From IMG/VR virus record IMGVR_UViG_3300042900_000549, positions 1 to 64,000 of that record: a stretch of 64,000 nt of DNA; one strand, written 5' to 3'. Shown one piece after another: positions 56,300 through 62,877 of the stretch (position 1 is its first letter; each line of letters starts with the position of its first letter). The notes under the pieces are model-generated. The model saw only the letters and a program-made list of their open reading frames with translations. It was not told the DNA's origin and did not search any database. A program made the position numbers and the translations under genes. Source of the stretch: a virus.

Positions 56300-56995
56300 A
56301 TGCAAATAGATATACATAACTTTTTTCTGCATTATGACCCAAAGAATCCAAAACACGTTGCAGCAGTAGAGAAACTTGAAAAGGATTTGGAACAAAAGCA
56401 ACCAGATTTAATTCAAGATAATTCTGGATGGGTAGAAATATTCAGAGAAAAAGCACCAGTTCCTGCACAGACAGGAGTTCTATCAGTTCCATATTACCCA
56501 CAAACTGATAATTACAGAGATGCTAACCGTACTTGTAACAGTTCTAGTTGTGCTATGTGTCTTGAATATCTTAAACCAGGCACGTTAAAGGGAGTAAAAG
56601 GTGACGATGCTTACGTTCAAAAAGTATTCGCAATTGGTGATTCAACAGACCATACAGTTCAAACCAAAGTTCTTGAGAGCTATGGTGTTAAGTCGCAGTT
56701 TAGTTACAATCTTTCTTTTGCTGATATTGATAAGAGTTTATCTGCTGGAAAACCTGTTGTTATTGGTATTCTGCACAGGGGGTCTCTTTCTTCACCTACT
56801 GGGGGGCACATGATTGTAGTCATCGGCAAGAAAGGTAGTGACTATGTGGTGAATGACCCCTACGGCAGTCTTAACGACGGTTACACGGGCGCGGTGACCA
56901 ATGGTAAGGGAGCAGTGTATAAAAAATCTGAACTTACTTACAGGTGGTTGGAGAATGGTAAGGATAAAACAGGTTGGGGAAGAATCTTTAAATGA
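56300..56995 (+). CDS. C39-like cysteine peptidase
   Basis: A 231-residue protein. After a linker, VPYYPQTDNYRDANRTCNSSSCAMCLEYL is the peptidase C39-like entry with the nucleophilic Cys, GGHMIVVIG supplies the His and VNDPYGS the Asn/Asp. No signal peptide. It overlaps the lysozyme gene by 4 bases, so may cut the peptide part of peptidoglycan while the lysozyme cuts the sugar chain; that pairing is inference. Confidence 0.8.
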   Translation: MQIDIHNFFLHYDPKNPKHVAAVEKLEKDLEQKQPDLIQDNSGWVEIFREKAPVPAQTGVLSVPYYPQTDNYRDANRTCNSSSCAMCLEYLKPGTLKGVKGDDAYVQKVFAIGDSTDHTVQTKVLESYGVKSQFSYNLSFADIDKSLSAGKPVVIGILHRGSLSSPTGGHMIVVIGKKGSDYVVNDPYGSLNDGYTGAVTNGKGAVYKKSELTYRWLENGKDKTGWGRIFK

Positions 56996-57453
56996 CTTTA
57001 AAGGCAGGAATAGATTTAATTAAAAAGTTTGAGGGATGTCATCTTAAATCATATCCAGACCCACTATCTGGGGGTCTTCCAATCACTATTGGTTGGGGAT
57101 CTACTCGTAAGAAAGATGGGTCTTCATTTAAACTTGGTGACACCATTACTCAAAAGGAAGCAGATGAATTGTTGATTGCTCAATGTGAGAATCAGTTCTT
57201 ACCATCACTTTCTAAAATCCCATATTGGAGAGAAATGAATGACAATCAACGCGGAGCACTTTTATCCTTTGCTTACAATCTCGGTGCTGGCTTTTACGGC
57301 GGAAGTGGGTTTAATAGTATCACTCGTAACCTTCGTGAAAAAAATTGGGCAGCAATCCCAAAAACATTAGAGATGTATCGCAATCCTGGCAGCAATGTTG
57401 AGGTAGGATTATTGAGACGCAGAAAAGCAGAAGGTAAATTATGGTCAACCTAA
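56992..57453 (+). CDS. GH24 lysozyme (T4 lysozyme-like endolysin)
   Basis: A 153-residue muramidase, nearly the size of T4 lysozyme (164). The catalytic triad order is visible: KKFEGCHLKSY (Glu), YPDPLSGG (Asp) and ITIGWGST (Thr). NQRGALLSFAYNLGAG is the conserved C-lobe helix. Likely endolysin; its 3' end overlaps the minus-strand nuclease gene tail to tail by 9 bases. Confidence 0.93.
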   Translation: MTLKAGIDLIKKFEGCHLKSYPDPLSGGLPITIGWGSTRKKDGSSFKLGDTITQKEADELLIAQCENQFLPSLSKIPYWREMNDNQRGALLSFAYNLGAGFYGGSGFNSITRNLREKNWAAIPKTLEMYRNPGSNVEVGLLRRRKAEGKLWST

Positions 57454-57786
57454 GTAAGGTCCCGCAATTCCATCATTCAACATTCTTTCATTGATCGTAA
57501 CAGGATCTCCAACACAATAAAGAGTTCCCAAAAATCTTCCATACTTATCTTCTTTGGAAGTTTCAATAATCCACTCTCCTTCACGGGAGAGTTCTTTTTT
57601 TAGCCATTCTTTTGCTGCCAGACCTTTTACCTTCTCCACTGTATCGGTGGTTCTGGTTTCAGCAGCATCAATACCATTAAGTCTAACTCTATGAGATATT
57701 GTAATACCAAAACCTAAATCGATATCAACATCAATAGTATCACCATCAACTATTTTTTTGATGGCCTTGATCTTATAACTATACAT
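57445..57786 (-). CDS. Staphylococcal-nuclease-like (thermonuclease) protein
   Basis: A 113-residue SNase-fold nuclease: IKKIVDGDTIDVDIDLGF, RVRLNGIDAAETR (Arg and Asp), KGLAAKEWL, and KEDKYGRFLGTLY with the second Arg. The catalytic Arg, Asp and Glu set is present. No signal peptide. Last gene of a four-gene minus-strand operon. Confidence 0.9.
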   Translation of the reverse strand: MYSYKIKAIKKIVDGDTIDVDIDLGFGITISHRVRLNGIDAAETRTTDTVEKVKGLAAKEWLKKELSREGEWIIETSKEDKYGRFLGTLYCVGDPVTINERMLNDGIAGPYLG

Positions 57787-57934
57787 TTTTACCTCCTTTT
57801 TTCCAAATTCTACGAATTGCTGAACGAACTTCTGGTGCTTGCTGTTTTATTTTGATGTTTCGGTTCTCATTGAAGAAACCATCATTAGTCAGTAATCTAA
57901 TGAGTATGAGTATCGGAAGAATTATTTTCGTCAT
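57779..57934 (-). CDS. Small membrane protein, minus-strand operon
   Basis: 51 residues: MTKIILPILILIRLLTNDGF gives a hydrophobic N-terminal helix, followed by a basic tail (RSAIRRIWKKGGKNV). The frame is open further upstream to 57976, but ATG 57934 gives the clear membrane start. It overlaps genes on both sides. Function unknown. Confidence 0.55.
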   Translation of the reverse strand: MTKIILPILILIRLLTNDGFFNENRNIKIKQQAPEVRSAIRRIWKKGGKNV

Positions 57935-58025
57935 TATCCCAGTTAAGAATTTTGTAAATGCACCATAGGGATCCAATCAGTCCAATACCTAATAGTATAT
58001 TTACACTCCATACTGGGTCAGTCAT
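57897..58025 (-). CDS. 42-residue single-pass membrane protein
   Basis: MTDPVWSVNILLGIGLIGSL then WCIYKILNWDNDENNSSDTHTH: one transmembrane helix with an acidic, His-containing tail. The start overlaps the stop of the gene before it (TATGA). Function unknown. Confidence 0.55.
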   Translation of the reverse strand: MTDPVWSVNILLGIGLIGSLWCIYKILNWDNDENNSSDTHTH

Positions 58026-58216
58026 AATCTTCCTTCTGTTTTATGTATCCATTCCTTCAACTCAGCAACATATTTTCTAAGTTCCTGTGCCTTATTTAGA
58101 TGCCATTCATCACCACTCTTGAAGTACTCCTGAGTATGATTATCTATTGCCTTCAGAATATTGTGTATGGGAGTATTCCAATGCTCTCTATGGGGAGTAT
58201 TCCATTCCCGTGGCAT
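58022..58216 (-). CDS. Small cyanophage protein heading the minus-strand operon
   Basis: 64 residues: MPREWNTPHREHWNTPIHNI, then a helical region (AIDNHTQEYFKSGDEWHLNKAQELRKYVAELKEWI). The pattern MPREWNTP...HLxxAxxLRxYVxELKxWI occurs in other cyanophages. A minus-strand CTAAATA late box lies 21 nt upstream. Confidence 0.6.
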   Translation of the reverse strand: MPREWNTPHREHWNTPIHNILKAIDNHTQEYFKSGDEWHLNKAQELRKYVAELKEWIHKTEGRL

Positions 58217-58237
58217 TTTTTGGGAAGCAGTTTGAAG

Positions 58238-58244
58238 TATTTAG
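58238..58244 (-). promoter_or_regulatory. Late promoter CTAAATA for the minus-strand operon
   Basis: Read on the minus strand, 21 nt before the start of the gene ending the operon's 5' side (58216). Confidence 0.5.
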
Positions 58245-58305
58245 ATTAGTGAAATCCACAATTGGTCCAGAAAAAAATAAACGACGAGATATTTGAGAAA
58301 AGGGG

Positions 58306-58339
58306 TTGACAGCAGGTTCTGATGGTGCTATGATAAATA
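58306..58339 (+). promoter_or_regulatory. psbA: Composite early and late promoter of psbA
   Basis: TTGACA (58306-58311), 17-nt spacer, TATGAT (58329-58334), fused to the late box ATAAATA (58333-58339). A second late box lies at 58396-58402. The leader to the psbA start is about 145 nt and holds no gene. Confidence 0.8.
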
Positions 58340-58395
58340 CATAAGCAAGTCAGGGAATCCTCACATTGCTCCCGTGCTTACCGAGACTTTGCACG

Positions 58396-58402
58396 ATAAA
58401 TA
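58396..58402 (+). promoter_or_regulatory. Second late promoter motif of psbA
   Basis: ATAAATA within the psbA leader, 85 nt before the start codon. Confidence 0.4.
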
Positions 58403-58487
58403 CGTCTCTCATATCTTCTCTAGGGGTGAGAAGAAATACTGATCCTATTCGTCTCCCTACGAATTATTACTTAACCCTTTTTTACAA

Positions 58488-59807
58488 ATGACTGCTACAA
58501 TTGCTACACGCTCTAATACTAATCTATGGAATGATTTCTGTTCCTGGATTACTTCAACGAATAACAGGTTATATGTTGGGTGGTTCGGAGTCCTTATGAT
58601 TCCCTGCCTTCTCGCAGCGACTACTTGCTTCATTATTGCTTTTATTGGTGCTCCCCCTGTTGATATTGATGGGATCAGAGAACCAGTTGCTGGGTCTCTT
58701 ATGTACGGAAACAACATCATCTCTGGTGCCGTTGTTCCTTCTTCTAATGCTATCGGACTTCACTTTTATCCTATCTGGGAAGCAGCAAGTCTTGATGAAT
58801 GGCTCTATAATGGTGGTCCTTTTCAACTTGTTGTATTTCACTTCCTCATCGGCATTTATGCTTATATGGGTCGTGAATGGGAACTCTCCTATCGTCTAGG
58901 AATGCGTCCCTGGATTATGGTTGCTTACAGTGCTCCTGTTGCTGCTGCTACTGCCGTATTCCTAGTCTATCCCTTTGGTCAAGGTTCTTTCTCTGATGCT
59001 ATGCCTCTTGGAATTTCTGGAACCTTTAATTATATGCTTGTCTTCCAGGCAGAACATAACATCCTTATGCACCCCTTTCACATGTTAGGCGTCGCAGGTG
59101 TCTTCGGCGGATCACTTTTTAGCGCCATGCACGGTTCACTGGTGACTTCTTCACTGGTTCGTGAGACTACTGAAACTGAATCCCAAAACTACGGATATAA
59201 GTTCGGTCAAGAAGAAGAGACTTACAACATTGTTGCTGCACACGGTTACTTCGGTCGTCTTATTTTCCAATATGCGTCTTTCAATAACTCACGCAGTCTC
59301 CACTTCTTTCTGGCTGCCTGGCCAGTAGTTGGTATTTGGTTTACTGCTCTTGGCGTAAGCACAATGGCATTTAATCTGAACGGTTTTAATTTTAACCAGT
59401 CCATCGTTGATAGTCAAAACCGAGTAGTTCCTACTTGGGCGGACATTTTAACACGAGCAGGATTGGGTATGGAAGTGATGCACGAAAGGAACGCACATTA
59501 GTAAAATAGTGTCCTTACTGAGAAATTGGTAAGTGTAAATCGGATGAATTGCTGGAAACCCTCCAAATATAAGGGCAATCAGCATCCAAGTCTCAGATAC
59601 ATCTGAGAAAGGTTCAACGACTACCTGAGGGATATAGTTCCCTTAATAACAGGCAAGAGCGTCCGACACCTAAGTTCTAATAGAATACGGTGATGATATA
59701 GTCTTCTCCATAAGAATGGTAAACTTATGGGTCCAGAGAACTTTCCTTTAGATCTTGCATTTTTAGAATCAACCCCAGTTGCTCTAACGGCACCTACAGT
59801 AGGTTGA
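58488..59807 (+). CDS. psbA: Photosystem II D1 protein, split by a group I intron (58488-59498 and 59739-59807)
   Basis: Exon 1 encodes 337 residues to ...EVMHERNAH; exon 2 encodes [22 protein letters not shown] and stop. Joined length is 359, as for cyanobacterial D1. Key residues are present: Tyr161, His190, Asp170, and Glu130 (GREWEL), the high-light D1 form. The phage copy keeps photosystem II repaired during infection. In the unspliced reading frame a TAG follows His directly (59499-59501), so splicing is needed for the C-terminus that must bind the manganese cluster. Confidence 0.95.
59499..59738 (+). other. Group I intron in psbA
   Basis: A 240-nt intron. P1 pairs ACAT (exon end) plus TA with TAGTGT, giving the U-G pair at the 5' splice site; the last intron base is G59738. 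Conserved elements occur in order: P GAATTGCTGGAAA (59546), Q AATCAGCATCC (59577), R GTTCAACGACTA (59612), S GATATAGTCT (59695). P2 is CTTAC/GTAAG, P5 CCCT/AGGG, and P9 CCATAAG/CTTATGG. There is no reading frame inside. Confidence 0.92.
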
Positions 59808-59832
59808 TATAACTTCCAACTAATGGTATAAT
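59804..59832 (+). promoter_or_regulatory. Early promoter overlapping the psbA stop codon
   Basis: TTGATA (59804-59809, containing the psbA TGA), 17-nt spacer, TATAAT (59827-59832) with extended TGG. A terminator hairpin starts 5 nt later. Confidence 0.65.
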
Positions 59833-59836
59833 ATTG

Positions 59837-59861
59837 AGGAACTCTTCGGGGTTCCTTTTTT
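59837..59861 (+). terminator. Intrinsic terminator of psbA
   Basis: AGGAACTC (59837-59844), TTCG tetraloop, GGGTTCCT (59849-59856), then a T-run. Confidence 0.93.
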
Positions 59862-59862
59862 G

Positions 59863-59870
59863 TATAAATA
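59863..59870 (+). promoter_or_regulatory. Late promoter TATAAATA
   Basis: Exact consensus two bases after the psbA terminator T-run, 29 nt before the endonuclease gene. Confidence 0.72.
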
Positions 59871-59899
59871 ACTATAGCACTAACTTTGGATTAGAAGTA

Positions 59900-60634
59900 A
59901 TGAAAAATGTATTTTACACTTATGCTTATTTGAGGGAGGATGGAACTCCTTATTATATTGGTAAGGGTAAAGGTAAAAGAGCATATGATAGAAAAAGGCA
60001 TAGTGCTTATGTCCCATCAAGAAATAGGATTTTAATATTAAAGAAAAATCTTACTGAAGATGAAGCATTTATTCACGAAATTTATATGATTTCAATCTTT
60101 GGTAGAAAAGATTTGGAAACTGGTATTCTTTATAATCTAACAGATGGTGGAGATGGACCTTCTGGATATGTTTATACAGAAGAACAAAGGAAAAAAATGG
60201 GAGATATGCGTAGAGGAAAGAAGAGACCAAGACAAAGTAAGATTATGAAGGAAAAAAATCATTTACAAATAGTGAATGAAAATAAAATAAACGAATTGAG
60301 AAAAAATTGTCCACCAGAAAAAATTGCTGAACTTTATATTGAGGGTAAAACTCTTAGAGAAATAAAATCAATTTTGGGATGTGGGATGGTTTGGATTAGA
60401 AAATCATTGGATGAAATGGAAGTTAAAATAAGACATAGAAACGACTATGGAAATCCTATGAACGACAAAGAAGTTAGAGATAAAATTTCTCAAAAAGCAA
60501 TAGAAAGAGGTGCTTGGTCTGGGGATAAAAATCCAAATTCAGGGGAAGGTATTTGTAGGGATAAAATAATACAAAGAACAAAAGAAGTAAATACTGGAAA
60601 ACAAAATTGGAAGTATAGGAAACCTAAAAACTAA
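59900..60634 (+). CDS. GIY-YIG homing endonuclease downstream of psbA
   Basis: A 244-residue protein. [30 protein letters not shown] is the GIY-YIG core, with the Glu-containing helix ([17 protein letters not shown]) and a C-terminal DNA-binding part with NUMOD3-like Gly/Lys-rich segments ([22 protein letters not shown]). ATG 59900 follows the late promoter; an upstream TTG lies in the terminator. In another cyanophage a psbA-linked endonuclease (F-CphI) drives spread of the psbA intron; this gene could do the same but is GIY-YIG type by sequence. Confidence 0.82.
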   Translation: MKNVFYTYAYLREDGTPYYIGKGKGKRAYDRKRHSAYVPSRNRILILKKNLTEDEAFIHEIYMISIFGRKDLETGILYNLTDGGDGPSGYVYTEEQRKKMGDMRRGKKRPRQSKIMKEKNHLQIVNENKINELRKNCPPEKIAELYIEGKTLREIKSILGCGMVWIRKSLDEMEVKIRHRNDYGNPMNDKEVRDKISQKAIERGAWSGDKNPNSGEGICRDKIIQRTKEVNTGKQNWKYRKPKN

Positions 60635-60635
60635 A

Positions 60636-60704
60636 ATGCTAATAATCCTCACAGTCTTCCAAGTATTCGGATTCTTCCTCTTCATAATGTCTCTGCTCTC
60701 TTGA
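60636..60704 (+). CDS. 22-residue hydrophobic micro-ORF
   Basis: MLIILTVFQVFGFFLFIMSL then LS: almost wholly a transmembrane helix. It starts one base after the endonuclease stop, and its TGA lies inside the next -35 box (TTGACG). No ribosome site; could be chance. Confidence 0.3.
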   Translation: MLIILTVFQVFGFFLFIMSLLS

Positions 60705-60729
60705 CGCCATTCAATAAGACTGCTATAAT
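60701..60729 (+). promoter_or_regulatory. Early promoter of the terminase fragment (repeat copy 1)
   Basis: TTGACG (60701-60706), 17-nt spacer, TATAAT (60724-60729) with extended TGC. Nearly the same sequence recurs at 61517-61570. Confidence 0.85.
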
Positions 60730-60755
60730 ACGCACAAAGACACAAAACAATTATG
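60701..60755 (+). repeat. Direct repeat copy 1 (promoter and leader)
   Basis: About 54 bp from TTGACGCCATTCAATAAGAC through TATAATAC, CACAAAG and CAAAACAATTATG. Copy 2 at 61517-61570 differs at few positions. The two copies bracket the terminase fragment. Confidence 0.85.
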
Positions 60756-61520
60756 ACTGAATTCACACAAGAACAAGTAGAAGAATTTAATAAATGCAAA
60801 AATGACCCAGTATATTTCATTAACAATTATGTGAAATTTGTAACTATTGATAAGGGACTCACAGACTTCAAACTCTATCCCTATCAAGAAGACCTGATTA
60901 ATAAGTATCATAACAACCGCTTCAATATATGTAAAAGTTCAAGACAAGTAGGTAAAACTTCAACTGGTCTCTTCTATGTTTTACATCACATAATTTTTAA
61001 TGATAATGTGACTGATGGGATATTCTCCTTTAATACATTAAATGCTCGTAATAGTTTACAAAGATTAATGACTGCTTATGAAAATCTTCCAGAATGGATG
61101 CAACATAAGGTTATCATTAAGAATAAGTCCACATTAGAATTGGAGAATGGTTCTAGAGTTATTGTAGGTAATACAACATATAATAGTTTCAAGGGTCGGA
61201 TGTTTAATCTTACCTTCCTAGATGAGTTTGCATTTGTTCCAGATAAAGATGCACAGAGCGTAGTAGATATAATGCTCCCTATGTTTACTGCAAATAAATC
61301 TAGTAAAGTCGTCATTGCATCTTCATTTAAACCTAAAGATAACTGCTTCAATAAAATCTGGAAAGACTCTGAAGATGGTAAGAATTCTTTTGTAAGAACT
61401 ACAATCAAATGGTATGAGATTCCAGGGAGGGATGAAGAATGGAAAGAACAGATGATTGCTAATATAGGTATTGATGCCTGGAATCAGGAATTTGAATGTG
61501 AGTCTGCAGAGAACCCTTGA
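60753..61520 (+). CDS. ATPase-only fragment of a gp17-like terminase large subunit
   Basis: A 255-residue protein matching only the N-terminal ATPase half of T4-like terminase (usually about 540-600 residues). DPVYFINNYVKFVTIDKGLTDFKLYPYQEDLI, Walker A SSRQVGKTS, the coupling region SFKGRMFNLTFLDEFAF (Walker B) and SSFKPKDNCF are seen. It stops after QEFECES, before the nuclease domain. Full gp17 normally lies upstream of gp18-19-20, outside this window, so this is an extra copy or domesticated fragment. Stop TGA lies in the next -35 box. Confidence 0.85.
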   Translation: MTEFTQEQVEEFNKCKNDPVYFINNYVKFVTIDKGLTDFKLYPYQEDLINKYHNNRFNICKSSRQVGKTSTGLFYVLHHIIFNDNVTDGIFSFNTLNARNSLQRLMTAYENLPEWMQHKVIIKNKSTLELENGSRVIVGNTTYNSFKGRMFNLTFLDEFAFVPDKDAQSVVDIMLPMFTANKSSKVVIASSFKPKDNCFNKIWKDSEDGKNSFVRTTIKWYEIPGRDEEWKEQMIANIGIDAWNQEFECESAENP

Positions 61521-61570
61521 CGCCATTCAATAAGACGCCTATAATACTCACAAAGTCGCAAAACATTATG
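61517..61570 (+). repeat. Direct repeat copy 2 (promoter and leader)
   Basis: Second copy, with TTGACG (61517-61522), 17-nt spacer and TATAAT (61540-61545). It is the promoter of the gene at 61568 and shares the first 20 bases exactly with copy 1. Confidence 0.85.
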
Positions 61571-61786
61571 AAAGCAACAGAATTTTGCTATTGGTTACAG
61601 GGTTATTTTGAACTGGACCAGGCATCCTCAAAACCTGGGAACTCCCTCTCAGACGAGCAAGTAGAGGTCATTCGGAGGCATCTTGCACTAGTCTTTAAGC
61701 ACGACATTGACCCACAAGCAGGACCATCAAAATATCAGGCAGCGTTGAATGATATTCATGGTGGTAATGGAATGTATAGGTGTTGA
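61568..61786 (+). CDS. Small conserved-type cyanophage protein (FCYWLQG family)
   Basis: A 72-residue protein: MKATEFCYWLQGYFELDQAS, then LSDEQVEVIRRHLALVFKHDIDP. The FCYWLQGYFEL...QxxxIxxHLxxVFxHxIDP pattern recurs in T4-like cyanophages. Start chosen at ATG 61568, after the promoter. Function unknown. Confidence 0.7.
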   Translation: MKATEFCYWLQGYFELDQASSKPGNSLSDEQVEVIRRHLALVFKHDIDPQAGPSKYQAALNDIHGGNGMYRC

Positions 61787-61798
61787 TAAAAATTAATT

Positions 61799-62158
61799 AT
61801 GGATTGGTTAGAACCCCTTAGACAAGATACTGAAAGAATCCGCCAGGAAAACATAAAAATCAGAGAAGAGACTGAAAAACTTAGAGAGAGTAACCGAAAA
61901 CTTAAAGAATTAAATCAAAACCCAGAAAGACTATCAAAAATCGTTGAAAAGACAACTATGACTGAAAAAACATTTGACCCAAACCCAACAACTGAATGTG
62001 TAGCAAAAGAACCTACAGAAAGTCAGATTAGAAAGCGTATGGAATTAACTCAAGAAAGTTATTATACTGCTAGAGAAAATCTCCGAGAAGAAGCATACAA
62101 AACAACACATAGCAAACCACCAGGACAATCTTGGGGGGATTACTGGAAAAGTTATTGA
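61799..62158 (+). CDS. Coiled-coil protein, unknown function
   Basis: A 119-residue protein. Residues 5-55 are a charged coiled coil (LRQDTERIRQENIKIREETEKLRES), followed by ECVAKEPTESQIRKRMELTQESYYTARENL and a WGDYWKSY end. It is followed by AGGAGAAA for the next gene. Confidence 0.6.
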   Translation: MDWLEPLRQDTERIRQENIKIREETEKLRESNRKLKELNQNPERLSKIVEKTTMTEKTFDPNPTTECVAKEPTESQIRKRMELTQESYYTARENLREEAYKTTHSKPPGQSWGDYWKSY

Positions 62159-62174
62159 AATTAGGAGAAACTAA

Positions 62175-62315
62175 ATGAAAGAAGAACAGAATGAAAAAAC
62201 ACCAGAACAACTTTTTGAAGAAGTTCTAATGGATAGGAATGGACTATCTCTTATGGATTTATTGGTACATCCAGATTTAAAAACCTTTGTTGATAATTTT
62301 GAGGATAACAAATGA
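62175..62315 (+). CDS. Small acidic protein
   Basis: 46 residues: MKEEQNEKTPEQLFEEVLMD, then GLSLMDLLVHPDLKTFVDNFEDNK. AGGAG lies 7 nt before the ATG. The stop overlaps the next start (ATGA). Function unknown. Confidence 0.6.
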   Translation: MKEEQNEKTPEQLFEEVLMDRNGLSLMDLLVHPDLKTFVDNFEDNK

Positions 62316-62671
62316 CTTTCTCAAGAGCAATTCTAGGAACCGATAAGACCAAAATGAACTGGTGGCAGTATTGGGTCGGTCACTGTTTTATGACTGGATG
62401 GACTTCAATGTATTACAATTTTCATACCTGGATGGATCTTGTATGGTTTGAGGACAATCAAAAGAACTATACACTCCTAAAAGACGATGAACCCTTTGAG
62501 CAGTGCTATCTGACTTTCTGGTGTGATTTGAATGATGACGACACTTATCCGCAAGAATTCTTGGAATCTCTAATGGGACTTGTAGATAGAATAAAGCGAG
62601 GTGAAGAAGAGATAATTCCAATTGATGAAAATTACTTGGATAATATAAAAAGAGAGTTATATGGCGAATAA
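62312..62671 (+). CDS. Aromatic-rich protein, unknown function
   Basis: A 119-residue protein, rich in Trp, Tyr and Phe at the N-terminus (MNWWQYWVGHCFMTGWTSMYYNFHTWMDLVWFED) and acidic in the C-terminal half. The hydrophobic part could bury in a membrane or protein core. Overlaps neighbours on both sides. Confidence 0.6.
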   Translation: MTFSRAILGTDKTKMNWWQYWVGHCFMTGWTSMYYNFHTWMDLVWFEDNQKNYTLLKDDEPFEQCYLTFWCDLNDDDTYPQEFLESLMGLVDRIKRGEEEIIPIDENYLDNIKRELYGE

Positions 62672-62819
62672 ATATGCCGTCATTCTTCATAGTCTTGTAG
62701 ATAATGCAACAGTCTCTATTCAAGTTTTGGTGAATAGTGAAATGACTGCAAGACAACTGAAGACTTATTATCAATCTTTAAGTATTACTATTTCTAATGT
62801 GGAGGTGATTTCAGTATGA
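62661..62819 (+). CDS. Small protein, unknown function
   Basis: 52 residues: MANKYAVILHSLVDNATVSIQ, then MTARQLKTYYQSLSITISNVEVISV. A beta-alpha-beta pattern is likely. Overlaps the preceding gene by 11 bases. Confidence 0.5.
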   Translation: MANKYAVILHSLVDNATVSIQVLVNSEMTARQLKTYYQSLSITISNVEVISV

Positions 62820-62849
62820 TGGGACCAGAACTCATAAGACCCATAACAA

Positions 62850-62857
62850 TATAAATA
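62850..62857 (+). promoter_or_regulatory. Late promoter TATAAATA
   Basis: Exact consensus 20 nt before the structural gene at 62878; marks the return to late virion genes. Confidence 0.75.
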
Positions 62858-62877
62858 TATAAGAAATATAATTTTTG

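Noticed and set aside
58569-58841. Antisense gene within psbA
   Set aside because: Shadow frame; no promoter on that strand was found.
59499-59501. psbA reading as a truncated pseudogene
   Set aside because: The in-frame TAG is the start of a group I intron; the normal D1 C-terminus is encoded 240 nt later and conserved intron elements lie between.
60753-61520. Calling this the phage's working terminase gp17
   Set aside because: It lacks the whole nuclease half and lies far from the usual place before gp18-19-20.
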